A DNA stretch of 64,000 bases from Plumapathes pennacea (taxonomy: Eukaryota; Cnidaria; Anthozoa; Antipatharia; Myriopathidae), in assembly GCA_964036295.1 (NCBI GenBank), contig OZ038466.1, positions 21,194,597 through 21,258,596 of the forward strand, read 5' to 3'. A model generated the notes under the pieces. That model had not been told where the DNA came from. It searched no databases and saw only the letters and a list, made by a program, of their open reading frames with translations. A program made the position numbers and the translations under genes. Shown one piece after another: positions 12,714-37,200 of this stretch; the first letter of the stretch is position 1; each line of letters opens with the position of its first letter.

Positions 12714-13016
12714 TATGAGAAATTCTGACAGAATCTTGACAAAATAAATGCTGATTACTGAAGCTCCAACATACTACAAGTCATTTGAAGGAGAGGAGCG
12801 CTACAAACTGAAGAAGTGTCTTTCTCTTGAAATAAGTTGTAAAAAGCTACCAGTTATTATTATAATATAATTATAACCGGTAGCTTTTTACAACTTATTT
12901 CAAGAGAAAGACACTTCTTCAGTTTGTAGTGCTCCTCTCCTTCAAATGACTTGTAATATGTTGGAGTTTCAGTAATCAGCATTTATTTTGTCAAGATTCT
13001 GTCGGAATTTCTCATA
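12714..13016. repeat. Long near-perfect inverted repeat (hairpin)
   Basis: The left arm (12714-about 12857) and right arm (about 12873-13016) are reverse complements with only a few mismatches over roughly 144 bp. The spacer is a short AT-rich TATTATAATATAATT. Outer ends read TATGAGAAATTC and GAATTTCTCATA. There is no coding potential. It may be a foldback transposon remnant or a recent inverted duplication. A transcript across it would form long double-stranded RNA. Confidence 0.85.
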
Positions 13017-13033
13017 ATCTCTCTCTCACACTA

Positions 13034-13088
13034 TCACTGTGAGGAGGATCTTCTGGGTTTGAATCCTGGGAGATTAAAAAAAAAAAAT
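13034..13088 (+). repeat. tRNA-related SINE fragment with A tail
   Basis: A B-box-like GGGTTTGAATCC sits in a T-arm-like hairpin (TCTGGGTTTGAATCCTGGGA) and is followed by an A-run of about 12. No intact A box or acceptor stem is visible, so this is a 3' fragment, directly beside the large hairpin. Confidence 0.35.
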
Positions 13089-15657
13089 CTTTCCCTATTC
13101 TCATAGACTTTGTTTCATATTCAACTATTTCGGATCAAACTGACACACTAGGTCACACATATGCAAAACTCTGAATTTGAAGAAAGCCATAAAAGGTAAA
13201 TCATCACACCATTTTTCTGTGGAGATCTTCAATATTACTGTTGACAGTCATACAGAAACCAATCTAACGAGCTACCATGCTAGCTTTGACATTGGTTAAA
13301 ACAGAAAGAATTCTTTGATTCTCTTAAAAAATGAAAAACTCTCTGTGGCTTATATGACACAATATTCTAACCTGGCTTATAGATATCATTACGCGATTTC
13401 ACCCAGTCCAGGTCTTTTTATCGATCCTATATACAAAAAAAAAAAACATCAACTTCCCTTATACCTTGGAATCCTTGAGTATAAAAAGGAAACCATTTTA
13501 GGTGAAGCTCCTTTATGCCCCGACTTCGTGAATACCACCCTTAGGAAACTAGGAATGCTTATGATGATACATAGTTGACAACCCGGCCACCACTTTGAGC
13601 TGGAAGCTAACTACACTGAAGTCCTTTTAGCTAAGAACACATAGAACCACCCTATAAACCACATACATTGGGTTTATTAGTTGTTTACACCTGGGAAGTG
13701 TTAGCTAGCATTTGTGTGTACGTGCTAAAACACCGAGCTCAGAGCATATATTATATAGGTTGTGCTAGAAATGAGCTGTGCATCGGCAGCACTTCATTTA
13801 CGATCGATCATGCTTTCTAGTTTTATGACTATATTCAGGGCCACTACAAACGTATACTATTTTTGTGCATACTTCAAGCACAGCATTATTATCATTGTGA
13901 CCCCAGACTTATAACAAAACTTCTGCAAACTCCTGGCAACCAATATAAAATCTATGGTAAAAATTTAAAGATGCCACCTGCAATATCTGCTTTGATCATC
14001 TGTTTACTGTGTTTGTGAAGATGGCAGTGATGATATTGATCTGCATGTCTGTTTTTTTAGAGTGGCATAAGGAAGTACAATGCTTCATTATAATTTTTCT
14101 ATTTATATGTTTGTAGTATCTTTTCAATAACACTTGTGAGTCTTGAGAAATCTCCTATGTTGCAGAATCTGGTCTAATATCAAAATACAAAACAGGACAA
14201 TATCAATTATGGTAATTAAGAATAGGCCGGGGTGTTTTTCTATGAATATATTGGTGCAGCCTTTGATCGACTTCTGGAAACTCCCTTGACCACAATCATT
14301 CATGTAATCTGTGACTGTTACAGTATCTGCCATTTTTTAGGTATCCAAAACTTGAGGAACTCTAAATATTGATAGAGATAAGTCTAGAGTTTGGGGCAAT
14401 TCAAACTAGGACCTCTGCTGCTTTGTAAGGAAATGAATGGGGATTTGCAAATAAGAAATGATCATTGTAGGTCACAAGATCAAAACAGATGTTCTTTATC
14501 TCTAAGTGGTGGTTCCTGTATCTCCTGTGTTAATCTAAAGCTGCTATGATCACTATTTAGTGGCTAGAATTCTCCAGGGAAAATTATAAGGACTATGTAC
14601 TTGTATATGACGGTTGCGGTTTCATCAATTATAATTTAAAGAGAAACAAGAAACCGCCACTTACAGTGAAATTTGTTTGTCACAAATCATTGCCATACAT
14701 TTCTATGCAAAGCAAAACTATTAGCCTCATTTCAGGGCTTAGACTTGGTTTGGGATCAACTTGGATGAGGGGTAGAGCTCTACTAGTGCAGGAGGTGGGT
14801 GCATGTAGCCAGTAATTCAGCTGTCAAACATTTGTCAAAAAAATAAGCCAAAATTATGCCTTTTGCTAGCTCTCTTTGATACACATATGTCACAAACTAT
14901 TACTGTATCTATAAAGAAAAAAGTTGTAACTAGTGGGAAATCTGGGAGATGAGAAGGGGGGGGGGGTACTTCCTATCATGTGCTACATGTATACGAGGAG
15001 GCTCTGCCCAAAAGGGTCCTTTTTGGAGCCTCGGGTATAAGCAGGAAAAATGCTTACTTGTATCCATACTAATCAGAATTATAGAAATATTTCCTCCACA
15101 ACTTCCTGGAATTACTGCTGCCAGCTTCACATCTTTAGATGATGTATTCACCATACTGTGATTTCTGAAGATAAAACATTTTACACATTAGGGTGATGTC
15201 ATTGCTAATATATTATGTATCGATCAATTCTGGTTGTTAGCCTGTTTTTACACTTGTATACCATACTTGGTTTCTATTGTCCTGGGATGGTTAGGTATTT
15301 AATGCTTCTGGTTGCCTGAGGGTAGCAAGGGGAATTTGTTGTTCCACAAATTAAACAAACAAACACGCTTAGATATGCAGTGCTTAACATTAAGCTGGTT
15401 GCCTTTTGAACTGTAGATTTACTTTAAGTAACTTATTGGATGTTTCATATTTATTCTGGTTGTCCAACCCTGAATTTACCAGCCCATCCAAAATTTTTGT
15501 TTGCCATGGGAATAGAGGAAAAGAACTGTGAATGCCAAGCACCCTCGCATCCAGACCTCGCTCTGCCGCTTGTGTTCATTTTTCACTTGCACATAGGAAT
15601 TCTGCGACCAGAAAAGGAGGGACTGGCATAATCTAGTCAGGCCAATTGATTTTATAA
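13089..15657. other. No gene recognised
   Basis: No exon with convincing composition and splice sites on either strand. A short G-tract (about 11 G) lies near 14956-14967. Confidence 0.45.
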
Positions 15658-16048
15658 GGCCCTGTTTACATGGAAGGAGGGTAACCCTCCCAGGAGGGAC
15701 ACCCTCCTAGAAGGGTCACCCTTCTCTATGGAAATTCCTTGTTCCGTTTACATGATCGGTAGGGTCACCCTAGGAGGAGGGTTACCCTATCTTCTTGCTA
15801 GGGTTACCCTCCAAGTAGGGACAACTTTTGGCCATGTAAACACTCGAGGGAGGGTTACCCTCCCAGGGGGGCTAAGTTTAGCAGTGCCAGGTTACTATCT
15901 CAAATTTTGCAACCGCGTGATTCCTTTCAGACTCTTGGCAAGATAACCCTAGGGATAACGCTTGGCATGTAAAGGGGGGCTATCTTCTGACCCTTCTTGG
16001 AGGGTGTCCCTCCTTGGAGGGTTACCCTCCCTCCATGTAAACAGGGCC
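15658..16048. mobile_element. Foldback MITE, Harbinger-like
   Basis: Terminal inverted repeats start GGCCCTGTTTACATGGA and continue as degenerate blocks of AGGAGGGTAACCCTCC. The same sequence closes the right end in reverse complement. The 3-bp TAA at 15655-15657 is repeated at 16049-16051, a target-site size typical of PIF/Harbinger. Many internal GGGTTACCCTCC subrepeats and no ORF make it a non-autonomous 391-bp element. Confidence 0.75.
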
Positions 16049-16051
16049 TAA

Positions 16052-17766
16052 ATGGTCAACAAAAAATACTTTATCTGGAAAAAAACAGCATAGAAATGCT
16101 ACATAAATTTTTTACATTTTTTAGATCAAACCCTGAAGCTTCACTTAAACCAAGGACAGCTGTATTCAATATTAATATTTTCTGGCCAAATTAAATGCAT
16201 TTCTCAACTGACAAGGCCCACAAAATTACATTTTGCAGCTTTGATCGGTAGATTAGCATAGTTTGAAAGCTTGCAAACATTCCAACCAATATCAGACGTA
16301 ATTTGATATGTATATGCTTAATGCAGACGTCTCCTGCATGAAATGCACTTTCATTTGATAAAATTCTACATTTTACAACTGAAAACTAATTCATAGCAGT
16401 GCCTTTGACATAAATGATCGCACAATGAAGAACTTTATAAATACATGCATAGAGATCAGTTCCTTCTGGTGCATGATCCTGACACCGCCTCCCGTTTTAA
16501 CCCCGGTCCGACTAGACTTTCTTCTCTATTTTCTTTTTACACTTTATATCGCCGTTTCGACTGCCCAAAACAACAACCTGGAAAATGCTATGTGCAGCAT
16601 GAACTAGGAAAGGAGAGGAAGGTCGTAAAATAGAAATTACTCAAGAAATGTGAGTTCACTAAACGCACACAGATCATCGTCAATTTGGGCAAAACAGTGG
16701 TGTATAGGGGCCGGTTAAAAACAAGGCTTGTGAGAAAAGTGAAGCAATTCGTATCCCAGCATTACATTGCCCAATACTTCCCACAAAGAACAAAATTTCC
16801 GAAGGTCTGACCACTTACCCAATGTAAGAATTTCACAGCTACCAAGGCCGCAATCAGGAGGTCAAATTTGATGGCCAACTGATGAAAGTTCAAACAACTT
16901 GTTCATCGCGTCCTCGATTAAGAACATTTCAGGCCCTCTCGTTCAAATCATAAAGCCGATTAAGAAGAGACTGTGCGCGTTCGAAGGAAATATTTGGCTC
17001 TTGGAAAGAAATCAAGTTCTCGTTCAACTTTGACGACCTTTGCCTTTATGGACATTTGCCAGGATTTCAACTGCTCTGTTCTTCCGAGGGGGTGGGGGCT
17101 GGGGAGACATGGACAAAAATAATGGAAGAATTGAGGGATCGATGGCCCCTTTCTCTATCTTCTCTTCTCCTCTGGAAACAAAGGGGTAAGTTCTTCCGAG
17201 AGAAGTGGAAGGAGGAATGATCTGGGCCGCTTCTTGGGCCAACATTTCGTTACTAGTAGGGAGGGGTAGGGAACAGACGTCCTTCAGAATAGAAGGGGAG
17301 AGGGGCCGGGATGAACAATGTTTGCCAGTTGAATGAGCTTTAGGTAGAAAATAAAGTACGAATTTGAAAAAAAAAATAAAGATAAAGAAAAAACAAGTTT
17401 TCTGTCAATAATTAAAATATAATCAACTCGAACATTTCTTTGGATCAGATTATTTACCAAATTTACCCCTACCTCTACCCCTAGAGGAAAGCATTTTAAA
17501 TAATTGCGGTGCGTTTGATCGGCGAGATTTTTCGTCCTACAAAGGGTCCCAAGAGGATCAGAGTAGTGTAAAACAGTACACAGGACACAGAAAAAGGAAT
17601 TTAACAGAAGCACCGTTCTCAGAGCGAAACGAATTGATAATCGAAGCGAAAGAAATCAGGGGCATCGAAGTGACAGCTGCCATCACTTGCTGAATGCCTT
17701 CTCCCTGGCGATCGATGGATGTGTAATATTTGAGGCTTTTAGTCATCACTGCACCATTCCTCGATC
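16052..17766. other. No gene recognised; region upstream of the membrane coiled-coil gene
   Basis: No supported exon. The stretch just before 17767 is where the promoter of the upstream first exon should lie. I could not assign a TATA box or initiator. Confidence 0.4.
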
Positions 17767-29059
<11,293 letters not shown>

Positions 29060-30313
29060 TAGGTGAGTACGGTGAAATGTTTTTCATTAGAAAAAAAGAT
29101 ATAAAAACCCAAGTTACCAGTTGAAATTTGCTCTTGCTGCTCCAAAAATACCTTAGATGGTACAGCAACGTGCAGTTTCGTGAAAATCTTTTAAATATAA
29201 AAATTTTAAAGATAAAAATTTTTAATTGATCATTCTGTTCGACATGTTGTTTTATATTTGTTCACTTTTTTTTTTTTTTTTTTTGTACTTTTCTCTCCTT
29301 GCAGGTTAAGGATTCGAACGTCCCTGCTTTCAAAAATCAATTTATTGTAAAAAAATGAGTTGTGACTGCACATTTACATCTTAAACTTAAGTAATATATA
29401 TGTATAGATATATTCCAATGCCTTTTTTATCAGTATTACCAGAGACATGAGATACAGTATTGCTGTGTCAATAATTTCCAGGGTTCCAAAGTTAAAATAT
29501 ATTTAGTATCATAATGGGATTTATTTTCTTAATTTAGTGGTTCGGTTATTGTATATTGAAAAAGGATTTATGAATTTGAAGTGGCAAGTTTAGTTTCGCT
29601 TTCTTACGAGTTTTTTATGTATTTAATTCATTGACTTGCGTACTTAATACCCAGTATAACTTGTATTAAGTCAATTCCAACCTTTTCCTTAAAGGAGCAA
29701 TGTAGTTTAAGCCAGTTCTTCTCATTTTTGGAGTATGTTTTGTCGCTCTAACGAGCAGTTCACATTTTAGTGTTATAATTGCTTTCAGGACAATCTGCTC
29801 TAGTACAGAAATGGTCTCCTCGGGTGGTTGCTTCCATGAGATTATTTTTAAGTTCATATCAAGTCATGTATTCTCAAATTAATCTTGTTTTTTGCGCTTT
29901 AGCGCTAGGTTACCAAAAAGCTTCGCACACTAACCCAGGATATAAAACAAATTTTTCTCCTAATTTCTTGGCCAACAAACTGGGGGGTTTTGATCAACGA
30001 CCAACTCAAAAGTTTTTTCTTCTCGAGGAAATCGTATTTTGGGCGAAATGTTCACATTTTGAAGTGTAAAATGGGGAGGGCAGGGGAGGGCAGGGTTAGC
30101 GTTATCGGGCTTTGAACAGCTGAGCTAGTAATTCTCTTGGATAATAAAACAATTTTGTTGTGTGGTTTGCCGGCCACTGCGTGCATGCATGCAAGTGTCT
30201 GAATTGTGTCTAAGTTTGCGTTACATCAAAAATTAGGCCTATTCTTCTAAATATTTAATTTTTGACAAGTTATTCAGTATTACATTCAATAATTGCTCAG
30301 ATAAATACATCTT
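29060..30313. other. 3'UTR and downstream region of the coiled-coil gene
   Basis: Just after the stop, GTGAGT (from about 29063) and a pyrimidine-rich CTCTCCTTGCAG acceptor near 29304 suggest a 3'UTR intron. A possible AATAAA polyadenylation signal lies near 30143. No other gene is recognised. Confidence 0.4.
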
Positions 30314-30448
30314 ATTCGATGGTTTAGCGCGTAATACGGGCCGGTATTTTACGAGTTGCTCGTATTTTTCCGAGCCCCGCCGCGGGGCGAGGAAAAATGC
30401 GAGTAACGAGTAAAATGCCGGCCCGTATTACGCGCTAAACCATCGAAT
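30314..30448. repeat. GC-rich palindrome, arms of about 67 bp
   Basis: ATTCGATGGTTTAGCGCGTA at the left end is exactly mirrored at the right end. The arms meet at GAGCCCCGCCGCGGGGCGAG with almost no spacer. The arms match at roughly 85-90%. It is CpG-rich in an otherwise AT-rich region. It probably forms one terminus of a foldback transposon (see 30455-33979). Confidence 0.85.
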
Positions 30449-30454
30449 GAGGGA

Positions 30455-33400
30455 TTTATTATATGACTGTGACGTAGTTTTACCTTTATATGAGATATAT
30501 TTCAGCAAACATAAAACAGAGACTTCGAGCAAAACTGTTTTCATTCAATCCCAGGCAAAATGTGCGCACACTCATTTACACAAAGATTCACTTACAGCTT
30601 CCAATCCGGTCATCGATTTAAAAATTTTGACAGAGAAAATTAACTAAGTTATGCCACCAAATGATCGAAGTTCAATTCAGATTAAATGTGCTGAGATAAA
30701 TGCGCTGGAGACGAAAATGCTTGCTTCGACAGAATAAATATTCAGCGAACAAACGTGCTTCGAGCGGTTGAAATCGATCACTTCGCTTAAACTTTTAACC
30801 ATTTTTGTTCTTCAATAGCAAGCAGCTTTGTACTCAAAACAGGGTTTTTATTTTCTCGGAGTAGTTAAAGAATAAACACAAGAACAGAGCCAGCGAATGT
30901 GTACGTTGAAGAATCTGAAACTTTCATAACACAACTAGGATTTTTACCGCCGACACGTTGTCAGGTTGTTTGTTGTTGTTTATTATTTATACACGAAAAA
31001 ATTCTAACAACCATAGTTGATTTACATAGAAGCCGTGTTAAAGAATATGCTACAAGGAAGTTTAAATTTAATGATAAAATCCCTCCCACCCTTTAGGCAT
31101 CCAAAAGGTTGATGGCCTTAAGTTTGCTTCTAAATGATTTTAGGGATGTGGCCTTGTGTAAGCCAATAGGAAGCTTGTTCCACGTTGTGGCCCCATTGTA
31201 ACTAAAGCTTTTTTTCATAAATTCTGTGTTTGGGCGTGGCAAATATACCTTAGTGGATGAGCCTCTAAGATTATACGAATTGGTTTCTGCAACAGTTTTA
31301 AACAGAGCGGTAAGACAACTTGGTGCACTAGAGTTCCTTACTTTGTACATCATCACAGCCTTTTGTTTTGCTCTTCTTTCGTTAAGCTTTTCCCAGCCCA
31401 ACTGGTCCAGCAAAGATTTAGAGCGTGTATTATAGTCAGCACGAAGAATGAGTCTTGCGGCTCTGTTCTGTAATTTTTGCAACTTTTCACTAGCTGTTAC
31501 CCCTATAGTATCCCAGACCTCACAGCAATAATCCAAGTGAGATTGAATGAGAGAATTATAAATGTCTATTAGGGTACTTTGGGGTACAAATGGCCTACAC
31601 CTCCTTATTGCACCAAGACCAGAAGCAATTTTTTTTGGTGATATGTTCCAGATGCTTGTTCCATGAGAGGTGTTCATCTAGAACAATACCAATTGATTTG
31701 GTTTGTTCAACACGCCTTATTGGCATGACACCGATTTTGATTTCTGGTTTATCAACAATTGCTGCCAATCTTTGTCGTGAACCAATAAGCATGTATTCGG
31801 TCTTGGCTACATTTAGGTGCAACTTGTTTGCTAGTAGCCATTTGCTTATATTGTTTAATTCACTGTTGGCTTTTTCTTCAATATCCGAGATATCATGGCC
31901 ACTTATTGTGATATGTGTATCATCAGCAAATAAGCTTGGCATTGCACTTTCAAGACAGTTTGGCAAGTCATTAATATAGACAAGAAACAGAAGTGGGCCC
32001 AAGATTGAACCTTGAGGGACACCACAAGTTATCAATTTCTTACTCGACTGTGAATTATCTACTAGGCAACTTTGTTTTCTTTCTGACAAGTACGATCTTA
32101 AGAGCAAATTGTTTCTTATCCCGTAAATCTCAAGTTTTTCAAGCAAGATACCGTGGTTAACGGTATCAAATGCTTTTTTGAGATCTAGGAAAACTGCAAT
32201 ATTAAATAGACCTTGGTCCATATTTATGAGCCAGGTGTTTGTGGAGTTTAACATTGCAGTGACAGTCGAGTGCATTTTTCTGAAGCCAAACTGATTCTCT
32301 GATAATATGTTATTTAGCGTTAAATAGTCATAAAGCTGATAGTACAGAATTCTTTCGAATACTTTACTAATAACGGGGAGTACAGAAATAGGCCTGTAGT
32401 TGTCAACAGAATTTCGCGGCCCACTCTTATGTAAAGGGCTCACTCGGGCATTTTTCCAGTCTGATGGAAATTGACCACAAGATATAATTTTATTAAATAG
32501 GTTCGTCACAGACTGGGAGATTACTGGCGCAGCATATTTTAGAAGTCTGGCAGATATACCGTCCAGACCAGTGGCCTTAGAAGTACATAGGGTATCAATA
32601 AGTTTAAAAACTTTTCGGCTGCTAGTCGGTTTAAATTCAAAAACGTAAGAAACAGGTCTAACAAAGTCTTTAAAGCTATTAGAATCAGTATTTCCGGACG
32701 CAAGCTTTGGTCCAATGCTTACAAAGTGATTATTAAAAGTCTCGGCAATTTCAACTGAAGATGTTACGCTTTTATTGCCAATCTTGAGTTCGGATATTGT
32801 TTGACTGCATTTTTGTTTACCGATTAGCTGGTTAATTGTTTTCCATGTACGTTTTGGGTCACCCATTTGCTTATTTATCTCACTGTTATAATAAGCACGT
32901 TTGGCGCTCCTGATCTCAATGGTCGCCTTATTACGAAGTGCTTTGTATGCTGTCCAGGAGTCTGGGTCTTTTGTGATTACAAAATGTCGTTTCATTTTGT
33001 CACGTTTGTGTATAATAGTTCTAATTTCTTTTGTTATCCAAGGCAAATTGTTACTTCTAACTCGCTTGGATTTCAATGGAGCATGAATATCTACAATGCT
33101 TGTAAACATGTTTTTCCAAGCTAACCACATCTCATTTGTGTCTTCGAGTTGATCAAGATCCGACCATGGTTGATTTTCAAGATCACTGCAAAATTCAGTA
33201 ACATTGAGTGATCTCAAATTTCTCGCCTTAATAACTTTAACTGTCTTGCTTTTAATTCTGTTAAGTTTGCGTACCGCAAACACAAGGCTGTGGTCACTTA
33301 TACCTAAGTGCTGCACCCCTGACGCAATTATTTTGTCCGGTTCATTTGTAATGATGACATCCAACAACGAGGATGTTTTGTCAGTGACTCTCGTTGGTTG

Positions 33401-33979
33401 TTTAATAAGTTGGGTTAGCTGGTATAAATCGCAAAGAGATATTAGGTCAACTGTGTTCTGATCATGTGGGTTTGCAATGTAATTACAGTTCAGATCTCCT
33501 AGCAGAAAAAGGTTATAGATTATTAACAACTCACCGATTTCCTGCCCGGTTGTAGAAAGTTTAAGACCCCTTCCAGCAAAGGAACCACTCAAAACAGTGT
33601 TCGTACACGGCGAAAATCATTTTGCAGTGTTTACAGTGACGGCATCGTGCGGAAAACTTTACGGAGTCAGAACTGCCGTTTGTCCATGGCAATTGTTCGC
33701 TTTCCACCAACTGAACTGTGCTTTCTATTCCTTGACAAATTATCCAGTAACAGTTTCTTTCGATGGAAGGGTCTTGTATCTGAAAAGTCATAGACTTTCG
33801 TTGCACCGTTTTACCTTGCACTCAGAAAAATCTTTGATTCATTTGTGATACGCGCGCGTCTAAACCGGTCAAACCGGTTTTCTACAGTGTAATACGGATT
33901 TGAAGTGTGTAATACGCTCCCGTACCGGCACTCTGTTGCGACCTTATATGGTAAAACTACGTCACAGTCATATAATAAA
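30455..33979. mobile_element. Composite region bounded by a 30-bp inverted repeat, with a LINE inside
   Basis: TTTATTATATGACTGTGACG, continuing through TAGTTTTACC, at 30455-30484 is found inverted and identical at 33950-33979. Beyond it, the right side also has GTGTAATACGCTCCCGTACC, related to the CGCGTAATACGGGCCGG of the left palindrome. This suggests an older foldback DNA element into which the LINE inserted. The boundaries and the relation to the palindrome are inferred. Confidence 0.5.
31093..33592 (-). mobile_element. 5'-truncated CR1/L2-type LINE with one frameshift
   Basis: The 665-codon frame holds the end of an AP-type endonuclease (FLLGDLNCNYIANP, LGISDHSLV), then a reverse transcriptase with NYRPISVLPVISKVFERI, the QNQFGFRK-like ENQFGFRKMHST, AVFLDLKKAFDTVNH, the VPQGSILGPLLFLVYINDLP block and the catalytic FADDTHI. 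The C-terminal part (IYNSLIQSHLDYCCEVWD to AINLLDA) continues in another frame from about 31630. One extra A in an A8 run (minus strand) explains this. The start lies inside the endonuclease, so the copy is 5'-truncated. Antisense frames here are shadows. Confidence 0.92.
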
Positions 33980-34296
33980 CATGTTTATTGTATGATGAAA
34001 CCGGTGGCCTGAAAAGGCCTCTTTTACACTGACAAGATGATCACTAAGAGAGCCGATTCGTCATACGTAACCCTGGGCAACGTTGGTTTTAGATCTGCAT
34101 CAGTAATTAGCAATTCCAAAAATAGATTTTTGAAAAGCTATCGTCACAGGATAGTGCATTATAACTTCTAGGGGAAAAATCGACTTGTAAAGTACACGTG
34201 TAAATATTTTGTTGAATCAGCTCACATTCAAATCAATTTTGTAATAATTCGATGACGTAATGCGTACTGACTCGTGTCGAGTCCCGGATGTAAGGT

Positions 34297-37200
34297 TCAG
34301 TTTCTTCTTGGAGTGATATTCAAGTGAATACCGTTCTTGGCGCGAAGAATTAGTTCTGGCACCAGGTCTTCAATCGGAATAAGTTTGTCTTCGTCCACAG
34401 AAACTTCATATCTAAAAGGAGGGGGAAAAGGTTCTCAAATACACTTCTTGCCGCGCGCGAAGAAAGATGGGAAGGTTTTTGCCTTCCCATCAACCCTTGC
34501 ACGCACCTGCAGAGAGAGGCAGTGCAATATGCAGAAATGCGATAGCCACCTTGTTGGCAAGTGAAATTGAATACAGATAGTAGTAGAGGAAGACAAAGAG
34601 GGGGAGACAGGAAATATTCAATTGTTTCTTTGTAGAAGCTGAGGTCCGTTTGCATTTTGTCTGATGTCAATACTCACTTTCTCAGGATCATAGCCAAGGA
34701 GGTTTTTATCTCCGCCAGTGCAAAGCTCATTCCAATGCAGTTCCTGTATGGGAAACATGTTAACTGAGGGGTCTACCTTTTTTCACTCCATATGAATAGT
34801 TTTGATCGTATATAATTCCGCTTCTGTTATTGTTTTTGTTTTTGTGTTTGTTTTTTGTTTTGTTTTTTTTTCTCACTATCAGGAGACTGCAAGCGAATGA
34901 TTGAACAACAGCACAGCTAAACTCTCTGAATAAAAACCATTGGCAAACAATTTCTCGTTACAGAAAATATGAATTTAAACTTTGTTTGACTTTTCAATTA
35001 TGAGGGCGTATTGTGGTAAGAGGTTTAAAGAATCATGGTTAAAAAATAATCTTTACAGTGTCAATGAGCCCCCCTTACCTCGGTCCAGCGGAGAATGGGA
35101 CGTGGACGTAGGGAGACATGTGCTTTAAATTCTCCGTAGAAAAACGCGATGGGTCAAAGTCCTGCGCAAATATACAAATCAATATTTATCGTAGTATCGT
35201 AGGACGGTGTGGTTTTGATAGGAATGTTTAGCTCCGTGTAGAGCCGTTTTCGAATGATTGCAGAGCGTATAATCGTTATGATCAGATTGCTCACGCTTTT
35301 AGATTGGCTCAATATTCACGCAACGGTGTTGCAAGTTTTTGAATCGCTTTCAAAAACTTGCAACGCGTTGCAGCACTGCAAACATCGCGGCAAACGCAAA
35401 TCAAAAGTCAATCGATGAATCTTCGTAACTTATAAAAACCCTTAGTACACATGCGTTCACTGATAGCTCACTGACCTCAGGGTTGTTCCACACATGCGGA
35501 TTGTGATGCAAGCCGTACACATTGGTCATTACCCAAGTTCCTGTGAATCGCAAAAAAATGCAACAACAACAACAAAAAACAAGGACGTTAAAAATACCAT
35601 GACGAATGAAACTGGAAGTAAGAAGAGGACTTTTGCTTTGAGCTTGATTCATTTGTGCCAACCTTCGGGAACCATTTTTCCATCGATTTCGTAAGTTTTA
35701 TCCAACTGTCGACTGGTGAAAGGAACAGACGGATGGAGACGCATGCTTTCTTTGATGCACAAGTGCAGATAGTTCAGTTTGCTGAGGTCTCGCCTGTTGT
35801 GAGAAACAAACAACAATCAATGCTGAGCGGTGTGTGACTGAAGCCAACCACCTCCCCATGTAAACAGCTTCAAGTGAGTCAATTTGTCGGACCAAAAGGC
35901 TTGAATACACAAGACATTTCGTACCCGGCCACGTGTCAAAAACGAAGAAGCAACTCCGCCACCACATCCCTCCCCGCTCAGAAGCTTCCATATGTATACG
36001 CGCGGGTAAAAGTATTTAGCAGGAATTCCCAGGTTTGGGCGTTGTGCAACTAAAAAGTGTGCTCCTAAATAGCATTTCAACAGTCCCAAGAAATACGATA
36101 TATCCAAAGAAGTATGTTCCTAAGAAGTGTTTTTTTCTAAGAATTTTGTTTCCAAGAACTACAGTGATATTTATAAGAAGTGGTGTTGTTCCCAAGGCGT
36201 TGTATGTTCATAAGAACGCAATCCCACCAGTCCAGCTTTTTTTTGTTAGCATACACCGCATCGACTTCAGCTCGACACTTCTTTTGGTGTTCAGGAAATC
36301 GTGCCAAGTTGTACAAAAGCCAACAGATTGCTGAAAAACAACCATAATCACAAAGTCACAATCGCACCAAGCCCTGCAACTACGACCACAGCAACCGAAA
36401 GACTCTTGACAAAAGTGTCTGAGTAGCAAATCATAATGTGCAATAATACTAATCGACCACAACCACGACGACACAATAGCAACTTTCGAAACAAGTAACG
36501 GCTGGACGAAGAGGAATTACAACAACATGAACTGCCAAAATCAACAGCTGGCAGGGAAACACTGGAAAAATGTCAAGGCAACAACAACAACAACAACAAC
36601 AACAACAGCATACCACTGGTAGTTGTGTCTTGTCCAGCGAACATGAAGGTCAGCACTTCATCGACAATCTCCTCATCACTAAGTCCATCACCAGACTCAT
36701 CCTGAATTAAAAAGAACGACAAGAACAAGAAAAAAGAAAGAACAAAAGAGAACAAGGACAAGCAGAAGAGGAGAAGAACGAACAAGAACAAGACGAAGAA
36801 CAAGAACAAGAAGAAAAATAAGGAAGGGAAACAGGCATTGAAACAGAAGAATAATTATACAGAAATTTCAAGTCAAGTTAAAAACTGACAAATTCAAGAT
36901 GTATCACCACAATAATGCATTGGTCAGCGTTTCAGTGAAACATAATGGTTTTCCTGCATGGTAAATATTAATTAATGAATAATACTCCTTATTCTATTAC
37001 TTCCTAGTATCAGAACTACATAATACATCACTGAAATCAAACTCACCCTGGCTTCAAGAAGACTATCTAGAAAATCCAAATGTTTCTTTTTCCTCTCTTT
37101 TTCCTGTTCTTTCTGTGTAATCAGTAAAACCAATCGTTTAGCTACAAAGGCCTGATATGTAAAATTAATAGAGGGGGATAGGGAAGGACCAAACGCGAGG

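Noticed and set aside
31226-33461. Several plus-strand frames of 60-130 codons
   Set aside because: Antisense shadows of the LINE reverse-transcriptase frame.
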